DNA from: VAZQ01 sp963821505
Lineage (GTDB): Bacteria; Pseudomonadota; Alphaproteobacteria; Rhizobiales; Xanthobacteraceae
Direction: 5' to 3'
Assembly: GCA_963821505.1 (NCBI GenBank)
Contig: CAWGEH010000034.1
Location: 372,001-436,000, forward strand
DNA: 64,000 bases
Each line of letters begins with the position of its first letter. The first letter of the stretch is position 1. Of this stretch, positions 37,755-46,477 are shown one piece after another. Made by a program: the position numbers and the translations under genes. Under the pieces are notes generated by a model. That model did not search any database, had not been told where the DNA came from, and saw only the letters and a program-made list of their open reading frames with translations.

Positions 37755-39542
37755 CTATTCCCCGATCAATTCCTTCCTCCGCAGCTCGAGCTCTTCCGCG
37801 TATCTGCGCAGTGCGTGGGCTTCCGAAAGCAAACCGATGACACGGCGGCGCTCGGGGGACTGAACGACGGAGAGCGCCTCTGCTTCGGCCTTATCGAAGA
37901 TGGCAATGGCCTCTTTCACCGTCATGGTCGGCAGCAGCGTGGTATTGTCATAACGGAGGATCGCTCGAATCGGACTCGATTCGTCGAGTTCGGGAGCATG
38001 GGCTTCCGCCACCAGCACGATGCCGGCGTACTCCTTGTCCTCGTTCACCGCCACCACTTGGCCGGCCGACCCGAGCGGAAACACCATGCGAAAGCGCGAC
38101 ACCGTGGTGTGGGCGGGAACCGTGCGTACGTCCGATCGCATCATTCGCCGGACTGTCAGTTCGCGTAGCCAGCCGACGTCGGCGGCGCTGCGGATGCTCT
38201 CGCCCCGCAGGTGGAAACGCCAGGTCGCGAAGGAATAGCCGAATGCCTCGCGGGTCAGTTGCGCCGACACGATGACGGCGATCACCACGGCGGTGGTCAT
38301 CCAGAAATCGCCGGTGGTTTCCAGCGCGATGAATGTCATGGTGAGCGGTCCACCAATGACGGAGACCGAGAGCGCTCCCATTCCGATGATGGCATAGACG
38401 TGTGGATCGAGCGCGAGCGCGGGCCACAGCGCCGATAACCCATCCGCAAACAGATGGCCGCCGAGCGCGCCCATCAGCAGCGAAGAGAAGAACAGCCCGC
38501 CACGAAAGCCGGCCCCGAGCGACACGACCGAAGCCAATGCCTTCAGCAGGAGCAGCACGGCAATGTCGCGGAGCGGACGATTGAGGGTGTTGGCCAGGTG
38601 GATCGCGCCATGGCCGGACGAGAGGATTTGTGGCGTGACGAGCGCCAGCGATCCGACCACGAGGCCGCCGAGAGCGGGCTGCAAGAACAACGGAATGGAG
38701 AGCCGATTCAGCAAGGCCTCGCACAGGGCAACGCCGCGCATGAGCGCAATGCCGAAAGCGGCGGCGGCGAGCCCGACCGCGCTTGCGATCGCAAGGTCGC
38801 GGCCGGTGACGCTGGACACGTACAAGGCTCCGATCCCGAGCGCGGCGGGGTAGAACAGGTTGGCGACGACATAGCCGACCAGCGCTGCAAGCCCCACCGG
38901 CGCAAGGCTCGCGACCGAATAGCTGCCGATGACGAGCTCGAACGCATAGAATGCCCCGGCCAGCGGTGCCCCGAACGCGCCGGCGATCGCCCCCGCTGCT
39001 CCGCATCCGACCAGGATCCGCAAATCCCGGCGCCGCAGGTGAAAGCCGCGGCCGATCCAGGAGGCTACCCCGCTCGCCAGCTGCGTGTAGCCGGCCTCCA
39101 TCCCGACCGAGGCTCCGACTCCGCTCGACCACACGGTCTGCAGCGCGACGTTGATGCTGCCGACGAGCGACATGCGCCCGCCGTGCAGCGCGTTGGCCTC
39201 GATTGGATCAATCTCCCGCGCTGGCCGCCAGCGCGCCAAGGCCAGCAGCCCCAGGCCGAAGGCCAGCCCCCCGAGCGATGGGACCGTCACCGCGCTGTAA
39301 GGATCGAGCGTGGTGAGCGCGGACAGCCGTTCGCTGGGCAATACGGCGAAGAAAAGCCAATGAAGCTCACCGACCCCGAAGCTCATGACTGCGACGACGA
39401 GGCCCGCCAATGCCCCGATGACCCCGGCGAGCAATATCAGACCCAATTCCCGCGCGCGCACCAGGGCTCGTAACGAGCGCGGGATTTCGAAGCCTGACAG
39501 GGCGTGCCAGGCTGACGGGGCGGGCTTGGATGAAAGCGACAT
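37755..39542 (-). CDS. ClC-family chloride channel with CBS domains
   Basis: A 595-residue membrane protein with about ten or more helices and a C-terminal pair of CBS repeats (from about 460: VRRMMRSDVRTVPAHTTVSR, and LLPTMTVKEAIAIFDKAEAE). The ClC motifs are changed but recognisable: SSGVGASVGMEAGY replaces GREGP and keeps the gating Glu; LAGAFYAFELVIGSYS covers the helix where antiporters carry a second Glu; GAGFRGGLFFSSLLMGA follows. The Leu after FE, where E. coli ClC has the proton Glu, resembles channel-type members. The substrate may be chloride or another anion. It is convergent with dusA; there is no obvious partner gene. Confidence 0.9.
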   Translation of the reverse strand: MSLSSKPAPSAWHALSGFEIPRSLRALVRARELGLILLAGVIGALAGLVVAVMSFGVGELHWLFFAVLPSERLSALTTLDPYSAVTVPSLGGLAFGLGLLALARWRPAREIDPIEANALHGGRMSLVGSINVALQTVWSSGVGASVGMEAGYTQLASGVASWIGRGFHLRRRDLRILVGCGAAGAIAGAFGAPLAGAFYAFELVIGSYSVASLAPVGLAALVGYVVANLFYPAALGIGALYVSSVTGRDLAIASAVGLAAAAFGIALMRGVALCEALLNRLSIPLFLQPALGGLVVGSLALVTPQILSSGHGAIHLANTLNRPLRDIAVLLLLKALASVVSLGAGFRGGLFFSSLLMGALGGHLFADGLSALWPALALDPHVYAIIGMGALSVSVIGGPLTMTFIALETTGDFWMTTAVVIAVIVSAQLTREAFGYSFATWRFHLRGESIRSAADVGWLRELTVRRMMRSDVRTVPAHTTVSRFRMVFPLGSAGQVVAVNEDKEYAGIVLVAEAHAPELDESSPIRAILRYDNTTLLPTMTVKEAIAIFDKAEAEALSVVQSPERRRVIGLLSEAHALRRYAEELELRRKELIGE

Positions 39543-39805
39543 CAGAGGTGTTCGCCGAATTTCTTGCGCTTCTCTTGCAGCTAACGCCCGGCACTTTCAA
39601 TGGTGTCCGTCGAGCACCTCCGCGGCGCGCCTGACGCCCGCGGCTGCCGCCGGGCATTTCGACGGGGGGGGCCGTGAACCCTCGCGCGCCACCGGCACCT
39701 TCCGCGCCGCGCTCGCCCCCGTTGTGGACATGGATGGGCAAATGGCGCACACCGCCCGCGGCTTGATCCCACGATCTGTCCGGGTCGTGGTCTTCGGAGC
39801 AGAAC

Positions 39806-40639
39806 ATGCTGTTGGGTGTGCCCGCGAGCGAGCTGCTGCTGCTCGCGGCTTTGATCATTGTGGGCGGATTTATCACCGGCATCCTGGCCGGGCTGTTCGG
39901 AATCGGCGGCGGTGCGCTCATCGTTCCGGTACTGTACGAGGTCTTCCGCGCCCTCGACGTGCCGGACGAGGTGCGCTTCCAGCTGTGCGTCGGCACCTCG
40001 ATCGCCATCATCGTGCCCACCAATGTGCTCTCGTTTTTGACCCACCGCGACCGGGGCGCGGTGATGATGGACGTGGTGCGGGCATGGACGGTGCCGGCGG
40101 TGGCCGGCGTGGCGGTCGGCTCGGCGGTCGCCGCTTTCGCGCCCGCCGCGGTGCTCAAGCTGGCGTTTGTGCTGGTGGGGAGCGTAATCGCCTTCAAGCT
40201 CCTGGCCGGCCGCGACAACTGGCGGCTCGCCCACGATCTGCCGGGGCGCGGCGGCATGACGGCCTACGGCTTCTTCGTCGGGCTTGCCGCCTCGCTGATG
40301 GGAATCAGCGGCGGCTCGATCTCCAACATGATCCTCACCCTTCACGGCAAGTCGATGCACAACGCGGTCGCAACCTCGGCCGGCCTCGGCGTGCCCATCA
40401 CGATCGCAGGCACGATCGGTTATGTCCTCGCCGGGCTGCCGCAGCAGTCGCTGATGCCGCCGCTTTCGCTCGGCTTCGTATCGCTGATCGGTTTCGCGGT
40501 GATGGCTCCGGTGTCGAGCTTCACCGCCCCCTATGGGGCGCGTCTCGCCCACGCGCTCTCGAAGCGCCGGCTCGAAATCGCCTTCGGCTGCTTCCTGTTG
40601 ATCGTCTGCCTGCGCTTCCTGGCAAGCCTCGTCGGCTGA
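39806..40639 (+). CDS. TauE/SafE-family sulfite/organosulfonate exporter
   Basis: A 277-residue integral membrane protein with about eight helices. Both internal halves start with the family's glycine-rich motif: ITGILAGLFGIGGGALIVP at about 23-41 and FVGLAASLMGISGGSISNM near 160-178. TauE/SafE (formerly DUF81) proteins export sulfite, sulfoacetate or related anions, and many are unassigned. No sulfur metabolism gene lies near, so the substrate is unknown. The ATG at 39806 follows CGGAGCAG. Confidence 0.88.
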   Translation: MLLGVPASELLLLAALIIVGGFITGILAGLFGIGGGALIVPVLYEVFRALDVPDEVRFQLCVGTSIAIIVPTNVLSFLTHRDRGAVMMDVVRAWTVPAVAGVAVGSAVAAFAPAAVLKLAFVLVGSVIAFKLLAGRDNWRLAHDLPGRGGMTAYGFFVGLAASLMGISGGSISNMILTLHGKSMHNAVATSAGLGVPITIAGTIGYVLAGLPQQSLMPPLSLGFVSLIGFAVMAPVSSFTAPYGARLAHALSKRRLEIAFGCFLLIVCLRFLASLVG

Positions 40640-40642
40640 GCG

Positions 40643-41341
40643 TCACGGATAGCCGCGCAGCAAGAGCCTGTCGCCGCGCACCTCCCAGCTCTCAAGCCGG
40701 TTGAGAAAGCTCATGCCGAGCAGATTGGTGCGCAATTGCCCGGGCTGCGCAATGAGCGCCGGGACCGAGCGCTCGGTGATGCCGCCGATCGCCACCTTGT
40801 CGAGCGTGACCGGCGCGGCGCGCGCCCGGCCGTTGGCCGTATCGACGCTCACGGAATAGTTGAGGACTTCGAGCGGAAGCCCCGCCGCCCTTGCCGCCTC
40901 CTGCGTGAGGACCACGGCGCTCGCGCCGGTATCGAGCACCATGGCGACGTGCGCGCCATTGACCGTCGTCCCGAGCGAGAAGCTTCCGCCGCGTCCGCGC
41001 GCGATCTCGACCGTCCGACCTCGGGTGGCGGCCCGGCCCGGCATGAGCTGGGCCAGCACCTGCTCGGCGACGTCGTTGAGCTCGAAACGATAGGTATATC
41101 CGAGCATCAACAGCATCGCGACCACCACCCAGATGAGCGCCGATTCGAGCGCGTGGGAGAAACGCTGGCGAAATAGCGTCAGCACGATCATGGCGACCAG
41201 TGCCAGCGCCATGATCTTGGTTTCAAGCGAAGAGGTGTCGAGGTGGGCGAGATCGGCCAACGCCGCTTGGTTCCGCTGCAGCACAAGGACGAGCAGTGCG
41301 ATTGTCAGCGCCGACAGCAGAATCCAGAGCAGGCGGCGCAC
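40643..41341 (-). CDS. Membrane-anchored retropepsin-like aspartic protease
   Basis: A 232-residue protein of the TIGR02281 family of clan AA aspartic proteases. Two or three membrane segments at the N-terminus (LLWILLSALTIALLVLVLQ; IMALALVAMIVLTLF; ALIWVVVAMLLMLGYTY) are followed by a periplasmic domain with the active-site motif VAMVLDTGASAVVL and the C-terminal element TNLLGMSFLNRLESWEV. As in retroviral proteases, it would act as a dimer. I chose the GTG at 41341 because GAAGGA lies 8 bases upstream and the first helix follows directly. Its natural substrate is unknown. The DUF1289 gene lies just upstream on the same strand. Confidence 0.88.
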   Translation of the reverse strand: MRRLLWILLSALTIALLVLVLQRNQAALADLAHLDTSSLETKIMALALVAMIVLTLFRQRFSHALESALIWVVVAMLLMLGYTYRFELNDVAEQVLAQLMPGRAATRGRTVEIARGRGGSFSLGTTVNGAHVAMVLDTGASAVVLTQEAARAAGLPLEVLNYSVSVDTANGRARAAPVTLDKVAIGGITERSVPALIAQPGQLRTNLLGMSFLNRLESWEVRGDRLLLRGYP

Positions 41342-41352
41342 GCGGGTATCCT

Positions 41353-41556
41353 TCAGTGGGGACTTGCGCGCCTGCCGTGAGCCCGCCCAAGCCGGGCGAG
41401 GCGTCCCGGTAGCTCCGCCATGATGCGCGCACGCTCGTCGGCGCCGAATCCAATCCAGCCCGAGATCTCGGCAAGGCTGCGGCCGCAACCGATGCAAAGC
41501 GCCGAGATCGGGTCGACGGCGCATACTTCGTTGCAGGGGCTCTCGATGTCGGTCAT
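41353..41556 (-). CDS. DUF1289 cysteine-rich small protein
   Basis: A 67-residue protein starting MTDIESPCNEVCAVDP, followed by ALCIGCGRSLAEISGW. It has the four-cysteine pattern of DUF1289 (CxxxC...CxGCxR), which probably binds a metal such as zinc or an Fe-S cluster. The function is unknown. The ATG at 41556 gives the standard family length; the open frame runs further upstream without similarity. The stop lies 11 bases before the start of the retropepsin-like gene, so the two are likely cotranscribed. Confidence 0.88.
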   Translation of the reverse strand: MTDIESPCNEVCAVDPISALCIGCGRSLAEISGWIGFGADERARIMAELPGRLARLGRAHGRRASPH

Positions 41557-41800
41557 GAGTCGTCGCGCAGATGTGGCGAGGCAAGATAAGGCTCGCCGCG
41601 CGGAAGGCAATCGCGGGCGGGCCGGCCCTGCCGGCGCGGCGCCTTCGGTCCCCGCCGCGGCGCACGCCTGCGGGCACGGCGCTCGTGCGCGGGGCTCGTC
41701 TTGACCGCCGGCCCCCGCCATGGTGGGGTGTGAAACTGGAAGTATGCAACCAAGCGTCTGCATGGGCCTGGCGAAGCCAACGCCCAGCACGGGAGATCAC

Positions 41801-42412
41801 ATGAAGCTTTACGACGGAGGGCGGGCGCCCAATCCGCGGCGCACGCGGGTTTTTCTAGCGGAGAAGGGCATCAACGTGCCCCTGGAGCACGTCGATCTCG
41901 GCGCCATGCAGCAGAGGTCGCCGGCCTATGCCGCGATCAACCCGCTCATGCGGGTCCCCGCGCTTGTGCTCGACGACGGCACGGTCATTACCGAATCGAT
42001 CGCGATCTGCCGCTATTTCGAGGCCCTCTACCCGGATCCGCCCCTGTTCGGACGCGGCGCATTGGAGATTGCGCGCATCGAGATGTGGAACCGGCGCCTC
42101 GAACTGAATTTTCTGCTTCCGGTCTCGCAGGTCTTTCGCAACTCGCACCCCGCCATGAAGGAGATGGAGGTGCCGCAGGTGGCGGCCTGGGCCGAAGCCA
42201 ACAAGCCGCGCATCCTGGAGTTCGTCACCCTGCTCGACGCCGAACTGAAGGATCGCCCGTTCATCGCGGGCGACGCATTCACGGTCGCCGACATTACCGG
42301 TCTCATTTCCGTCGACTTCATGAAGCCGGCAAAGCTTGCGCTGCCGGGCGAGCTCGACAGTCTCAAGCGCTGGCACGCCGCCGTTTCCGCGCGGCCGAGC
42401 GCATCGGCGTAA
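41801..42412 (+). CDS. Glutathione S-transferase family protein
   Basis: A 203-residue GST with the N-terminal thioredoxin-like domain (MKLYDGGRAPNPRRTRVFLA; NPLMRVPALVLDDGTVITES, including the cis-Pro and the Glu-Ser glutathione-binding pair) and a helical C-terminal domain ending in PFIAGDAFTVADITGLI. The substrate is unknown. The ATG at 41801 follows GGGAGATC. The next gene starts 2 bases after the stop, so the GST and the MBL hydrolase probably form an operon. Such pairs often handle glutathione conjugates, which is inference here. Confidence 0.93.
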   Translation: MKLYDGGRAPNPRRTRVFLAEKGINVPLEHVDLGAMQQRSPAYAAINPLMRVPALVLDDGTVITESIAICRYFEALYPDPPLFGRGALEIARIEMWNRRLELNFLLPVSQVFRNSHPAMKEMEVPQVAAWAEANKPRILEFVTLLDAELKDRPFIAGDAFTVADITGLISVDFMKPAKLALPGELDSLKRWHAAVSARPSASA

Positions 42413-42414
42413 CC

Positions 42415-43158
42415 ATGCGCCTCACGATCGCGGGTTCGGGGGATGCCTTCGGCTCCGGCGGCCGATTCAATACCTGCTTTTGGCTCGAAACCGCGAAGGC
42501 CACGCTGCTGGTTGATTGCGGCGCCTCGTCGCTGGTCGCGCTCAAGGCGCTCGGTTTCGATCCGAACGCAATCGACGGTATCGTGCTTTCGCACCTGCAC
42601 GGCGACCATTTCGGGGCGCTCCCCTTTCTCCTGCTCGACGCCCAGTTCCTCGCAGGCCGCGAGCGGCCGCTCCTGATCGCGGGGCCGCCCGGTACGCGCG
42701 CACGCCTCGATGCGGCGCTCGAGGTGTTCTTCCCAAGGTCGACTGCCAACAAATGGCGGTTTGCGTGGAAGGTGATGGAGATCGAGGTCGGTCAGCCGAC
42801 CGATGTGTTGGACCATTCGGTGACGACCACCGAGGTTCGACATTACTCGGGTGCGCCCTCGACCGCGCTGCGGCTCTCCGACGGCGACAAGGTCTTCGCC
42901 TATTCCGGGGATACGGAGTGGGTAGAGGCGCTCGTCCCGGTCGCCGGCGGGGCCGATCTGTTCATTGTTGAATGCTACGGCTATTCCGGCCACATGGCGG
43001 GCCATCTCACTTGGGAAGTACTCAAGCAGCGACTTCCCGATCTGCGCGCCCGGCGCATCATGCTCACGCACATGAATCCGACCATGCTCGCCTGTGTCGA
43101 CGAGGTTCGCGCCGCCGGCGTGCTCGTGGCCGAGGACGGCGCGGTCCACGAGATTTGA
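42415..43158 (+). CDS. MBL-fold (ribonuclease Z-like) hydrolase
   Basis: A 247-residue metallo-beta-lactamase-fold protein with MRLTIAGSGDAFGSGGRFNT at the start, the zinc motif SHLHGDHFGALPF at about 59-71, AYSGDTEWVEAL and GHMAGHLTWEV, and the final LTHMNPTML. The layout resembles the RNase Z / phosphodiesterase branch of the fold, but the long exosite arm of RNase Z is absent, so the substrate is open. It starts 2 bases after the GST stop codon. The enzyme is probably cytoplasmic. Confidence 0.88.
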   Translation: MRLTIAGSGDAFGSGGRFNTCFWLETAKATLLVDCGASSLVALKALGFDPNAIDGIVLSHLHGDHFGALPFLLLDAQFLAGRERPLLIAGPPGTRARLDAALEVFFPRSTANKWRFAWKVMEIEVGQPTDVLDHSVTTTEVRHYSGAPSTALRLSDGDKVFAYSGDTEWVEALVPVAGGADLFIVECYGYSGHMAGHLTWEVLKQRLPDLRARRIMLTHMNPTMLACVDEVRAAGVLVAEDGAVHEI

Positions 43159-43244
43159 CCTGAGCACGTCGTCGAAGCGAAGCGTGCTGTTCACGCGCCG
43201 CGCTATCGGCGGATGGGCCTCTCTCGCGCGCCTCCCGCCGGCAT

Positions 43245-44114
43245 TCAACGCTCCAGCCGCGCAATCAGGCTCGACGTGTCCCAGCGTCGGCCGCCCATCT
43301 TCTGCACTTCGGCGTAGAACTGGTCGACCAGCGCACTGACCGGCAGGCTCGCGCCGTTCCTGCGCGCTTCGCTCAGACAGATCGCCAGATCCTTGCGCAT
43401 CCAGTCGACTGCGAAGCCGAAATCGAATTTGCCGGCTGCCATGGTCTTGTAGCGGTTCTCCATCTGCCAGGACTGCGCCGCGCCTTTGGAAATGGTGTCG
43501 ATCACCGCCTCGACGTCGAGCCCGGCTTTCTGGGCGAAATGGATGCCTTCGGACAGCCCCTGCACCAGTCCGGCGATGCAGATCTGGTTGACCATCTTGG
43601 TGAGTTGACCCGCGCCGGCTCCCCCGAGCAGCTTGCACATGCGGGCGTAGGCGGCGATCACCTTCTCGGCGCGGGCATAGGGCTCGGCGTCGCCGCCGCA
43701 CATCACGGTGAGCACGCCGTTCTCGGCACCGGCCTGGCCGCCGGAGACGGGGGCGTCGATGCAATCGAAGCCGCGCTTCTTGGCCTCAGCGTGTAATTCG
43801 CGCGCGATTTCGGCCGAGGCGGTGGTGTGATCGACGAACACCGCGCCCTTCATGATCCCATGGAAGGCGCCGTTCGGCCCGAGCGTCACCTCGCGCAGGT
43901 CGTTGTCGTTGCCGACGCAGCACATGACGAAGTCCTGGCCTTCGGCTGCGGCCTTCGGCGTTGCCGCGCTGCGCCCGCCATGCTGCTCCACCCATCTCGC
44001 AGCCTTGGCCGCGGTGCGGTTGTAGACCGTGACCTCGTGGCCGCCCTTGTTCTTGAGGTGTCCCGCCATGGGATAGCCCATGACGCCGAGACCGAGAAAA
44101 GCCACCTTCGCCAT
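43245..44114 (-). CDS. 3-hydroxyisobutyrate dehydrogenase-family oxidoreductase
   Basis: A 289-residue NAD(P)-dependent beta-hydroxyacid dehydrogenase. The dinucleotide motif VAFLGLGVMGYPMAGHL opens the protein; the substrate loop DAPVSGGQAGAENG is at about 121-134 and the catalytic Lys lies in GQLTKMVNQI near 170. The family includes 3-hydroxyisobutyrate, tartronate semialdehyde and glyoxylate/succinic semialdehyde reductases. The asparagine after the catalytic Lys and the DFGFAVDWMRKDL element fit the family in general and do not decide the substrate. It is divergent from the Mrp gene. Confidence 0.92.
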   Translation of the reverse strand: MAKVAFLGLGVMGYPMAGHLKNKGGHEVTVYNRTAAKAARWVEQHGGRSAATPKAAAEGQDFVMCCVGNDNDLREVTLGPNGAFHGIMKGAVFVDHTTASAEIARELHAEAKKRGFDCIDAPVSGGQAGAENGVLTVMCGGDAEPYARAEKVIAAYARMCKLLGGAGAGQLTKMVNQICIAGLVQGLSEGIHFAQKAGLDVEAVIDTISKGAAQSWQMENRYKTMAAGKFDFGFAVDWMRKDLAICLSEARRNGASLPVSALVDQFYAEVQKMGGRRWDTSSLIARLER

Positions 44115-44280
44115 CCTGTCCTCCCTCGCGCGCGCTGCGCGCGCCCGTGCCGATACCTATATGCGGGAGTGATTGCGACGCCGCGGCCGCGGCGTCAACC
44201 ATCCGCTCGCGTTGACCGGCTGCGCGCGCAGCCTATGGTGTCGCCCCGGACCGGGGCGTGGCGCAGCGGAGAGCGATGCG

Positions 44281-45402
44281 ATGGCAGTGAACAAGGAGCA
44301 GGTGCTGGCGGGTCTCGAAGGCATAACGGCGCCCGATGGAACTCCGCTGCCCAGAACCGGCACGCTGTCGGAGGTGGTCGCGGGCGACGGCAAGGTGTTT
44401 TTTTCCATCACCGTCGATGCCGCGCAGGTGAAGGCCTGGGAGCCCGTGCGCAAGCGCGCCGAGGATGCTGTGCGCGCGTTGCCCGGTGTGCAATCGGCGC
44501 TCGTGGCGCTGACGGCAGAACGGCGGGCAGGGGCCTCCCCGGCCCGCCCTCCGCAGGGCCCGCCGCGTGCCGGGTCACGCGGTGAAACCGCGCAGGGCGT
44601 GCCGGGGGTCGAGGCCATCATCGCGGTCGCTTCGGGCAAGGGCGGGGTCGGCAAATCGACCACCGCGGTCAATCTCGCGCTCGGCCTTGCGGCGCTCGGC
44701 CTCAAGGTCGGTATCCTCGATGCCGATATCTATGGACCGTCGCTGCCGAAACTCCTCGCCATCAAGGAGCGGCCGCAGACGCTGGGCGGCACGCGGCTCA
44801 AGCCGATCACGCGCTACGGGCTCACGGTCATGTCGATCGGCTTCCTCATCGACGAGGAAACTCCGATGATCTGGCGCGGGCCGATGGTGATCTCGGCCCT
44901 CACCCAGATGCTGCGCGAGGTCGAATGGGGCACGCTCGACGTGATGGTCGTCGACATGCCGCCCGGCACCGGCGACGCCCAGCTCACCATGGCGCAGCAG
45001 GTGCCGCTCAAGGGCGCGGTGATCGTCTCCACGCCGCAGGACCTGGCGCTGATCGACGCCCGGCGCGGCGTTTCCATGTTCAAGCGCGTCAACGTGCCGG
45101 TGCTCGGCGTGGTCGAGAACATGAGCTATTTTCTCTGCCCGCAATGCGGCACGCGCTCCGACATTTTCGGCCACGGCGGCGCGCGCCACGAGGCGGAGCG
45201 TCTCGGCGTGCCTTTCCTCGGGGAGGTGCCGCTGCATATGACGATCCGCGAAAAGTCGGACGCCGGCCTGCCGGTGGTCGCGACCGAGCCGGACGGTCCG
45301 CACGCGAGGATCTACCGCGACATCGCGGCCAAGGTGCGCGATCAGCTCAAGGGCGGCGCGTCGGCAGGGCGCGTCGCGCCGAAGATCGTGATCGAGGCGT
45401 GA
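44281..45402 (+). CDS. Mrp/ApbC iron-sulfur cluster carrier ATPase
   Basis: A 373-residue P-loop protein of the Mrp/NBP35 family that binds and transfers 4Fe-4S clusters in the cytoplasm. An N-terminal DUF59/MIP18 domain (about 1-80) and a Pro/Ala-rich linker precede the ATPase, with AVASGKGGVGKSTTAVNLA at about 117-135, the ADIYGPSLPKLL switch, MPPGTGDAQLTMAQ and the cluster-binding pair in YFLCPQCGTRSDIFGHGG (CxxC near 285). The ATG at 44281 gives the standard N-terminus. It is an isolated gene here. Confidence 0.94.
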   Translation: MAVNKEQVLAGLEGITAPDGTPLPRTGTLSEVVAGDGKVFFSITVDAAQVKAWEPVRKRAEDAVRALPGVQSALVALTAERRAGASPARPPQGPPRAGSRGETAQGVPGVEAIIAVASGKGGVGKSTTAVNLALGLAALGLKVGILDADIYGPSLPKLLAIKERPQTLGGTRLKPITRYGLTVMSIGFLIDEETPMIWRGPMVISALTQMLREVEWGTLDVMVVDMPPGTGDAQLTMAQQVPLKGAVIVSTPQDLALIDARRGVSMFKRVNVPVLGVVENMSYFLCPQCGTRSDIFGHGGARHEAERLGVPFLGEVPLHMTIREKSDAGLPVVATEPDGPHARIYRDIAAKVRDQLKGGASAGRVAPKIVIEA

Positions 45403-45549
45403 GGCCGCGGCCGCCCTCTCGCCCTTTCCTTCGTCGCCGCTCGCACCTGGCCGCGACATCGCGTCGCGTGCCCTCTCCCTGCGCGGGAGCTGACAAGATT
45501 AGTGCTGACGCGAATCACGACGGGTGAAGGGCGAGCGAGAAGTTAATCC

Positions 45550-46212
45550 TCAGTCCTCCGCCCACATCCGCAGCAGGTTGGCGAACGACTTCGAGACGAG
45601 ATCGAACTCCGCCGATTTGCCCTCGCGCGCGAACAGCTGCCGGCGCGCGGTGTCGAGATCGAAAAGAAGTTCGCGTTGCGCCGGATCGCGAACAAAACTC
45701 CTGGCCCAGCCGACCGCGGCGAGCCTTGCTCCGCGCGTTACCTCGGCGACGCGGTGAAGCGACGTGGCGGAGTAGGCGACGAGGGCGCCGGCATCGAGCT
45801 TGAAGGCTTCCTCGCCCGCGGCGCTTTCGATTGTGAGTTCGCCGCCGTCGTAGCTCGTCGGGTCGGAGAGAAAGAGGGTGAACGAGACGTCGGTGCGCAC
45901 GCCATCCATCAACGCATCGTCAACGTGGCGGCCGTAGTGCATGCCGGTCTCGTAGCGCGAGAAGAGAAGCGGCGAGAGCACCTTCGGCCGCACCGCGAGC
46001 TGGAACACCTCGTTGCCCAGGATGCGTTCGGCCACGAGCGCGCGGACGGTCGCGAGCGAGCGATCGGAGCCCTCGGTCTGCCGGTTGTTCTTGACCAGGC
46101 GCGCGGCAAAGCCCGCGGTGGCCTCGCCGTCGACGAAGCGCGCGTGCTCGAGCGCGGCGCGCACGGTCGCGATCTCCTCGGCGGAGAGCACTTGACCGAT
46201 CACGATTTGCAT
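45550..46212 (-). CDS. PKHD-type Fe(II)/2-oxoglutarate hydroxylase
   Basis: A 220-residue PKHD/YbiX (PiuC)-type dioxygenase. The double-stranded beta-helix keeps the iron ligands: His and Asp in MHYGRHVDDALM, the distal His in SATSLHRVAEV, and the 2-oxoglutarate Arg in GARLAAVGWARSF. PiuC-type enzymes often sit next to TonB siderophore receptors and respond to iron, but no receptor is in this window. The ATG at 46212 gives MQIVIGQVLSAEEI, a typical start. The open frame continues upstream without similarity. Confidence 0.92.
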   Translation of the reverse strand: MQIVIGQVLSAEEIATVRAALEHARFVDGEATAGFAARLVKNNRQTEGSDRSLATVRALVAERILGNEVFQLAVRPKVLSPLLFSRYETGMHYGRHVDDALMDGVRTDVSFTLFLSDPTSYDGGELTIESAAGEEAFKLDAGALVAYSATSLHRVAEVTRGARLAAVGWARSFVRDPAQRELLFDLDTARRQLFAREGKSAEFDLVSKSFANLLRMWAED

Positions 46213-46477
46213 CAGCGGTCCTCGGCACGTCCGGCATGGACGGATCATCGAAACTGCAATCGCCGCCGTCCGGCAAGCGCTCTCTCGTCGATGGGCGTCC
46301 GCGCTCCTTGCTGGAACCATTCAAAACTACGACGTTACTGGACGGAGTCGGGCCGAAATTATATGTAGGCGCGCATCGCCGGGTGGCGGTGCCGGCAGCT
46401 TGAGCCGCAGGCGTGGGGCGCCGGACATCCGTCGGCCGCGGTCGCCGACGGGACGTGGATCGTCGTCAGGACCCCTC

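Noticed and set aside
38454..39473. Plus-strand open frame of about 340 codons
   Set aside because: It is antisense to the ClC channel with a biased composition and no motif. The ClC reading is clear.
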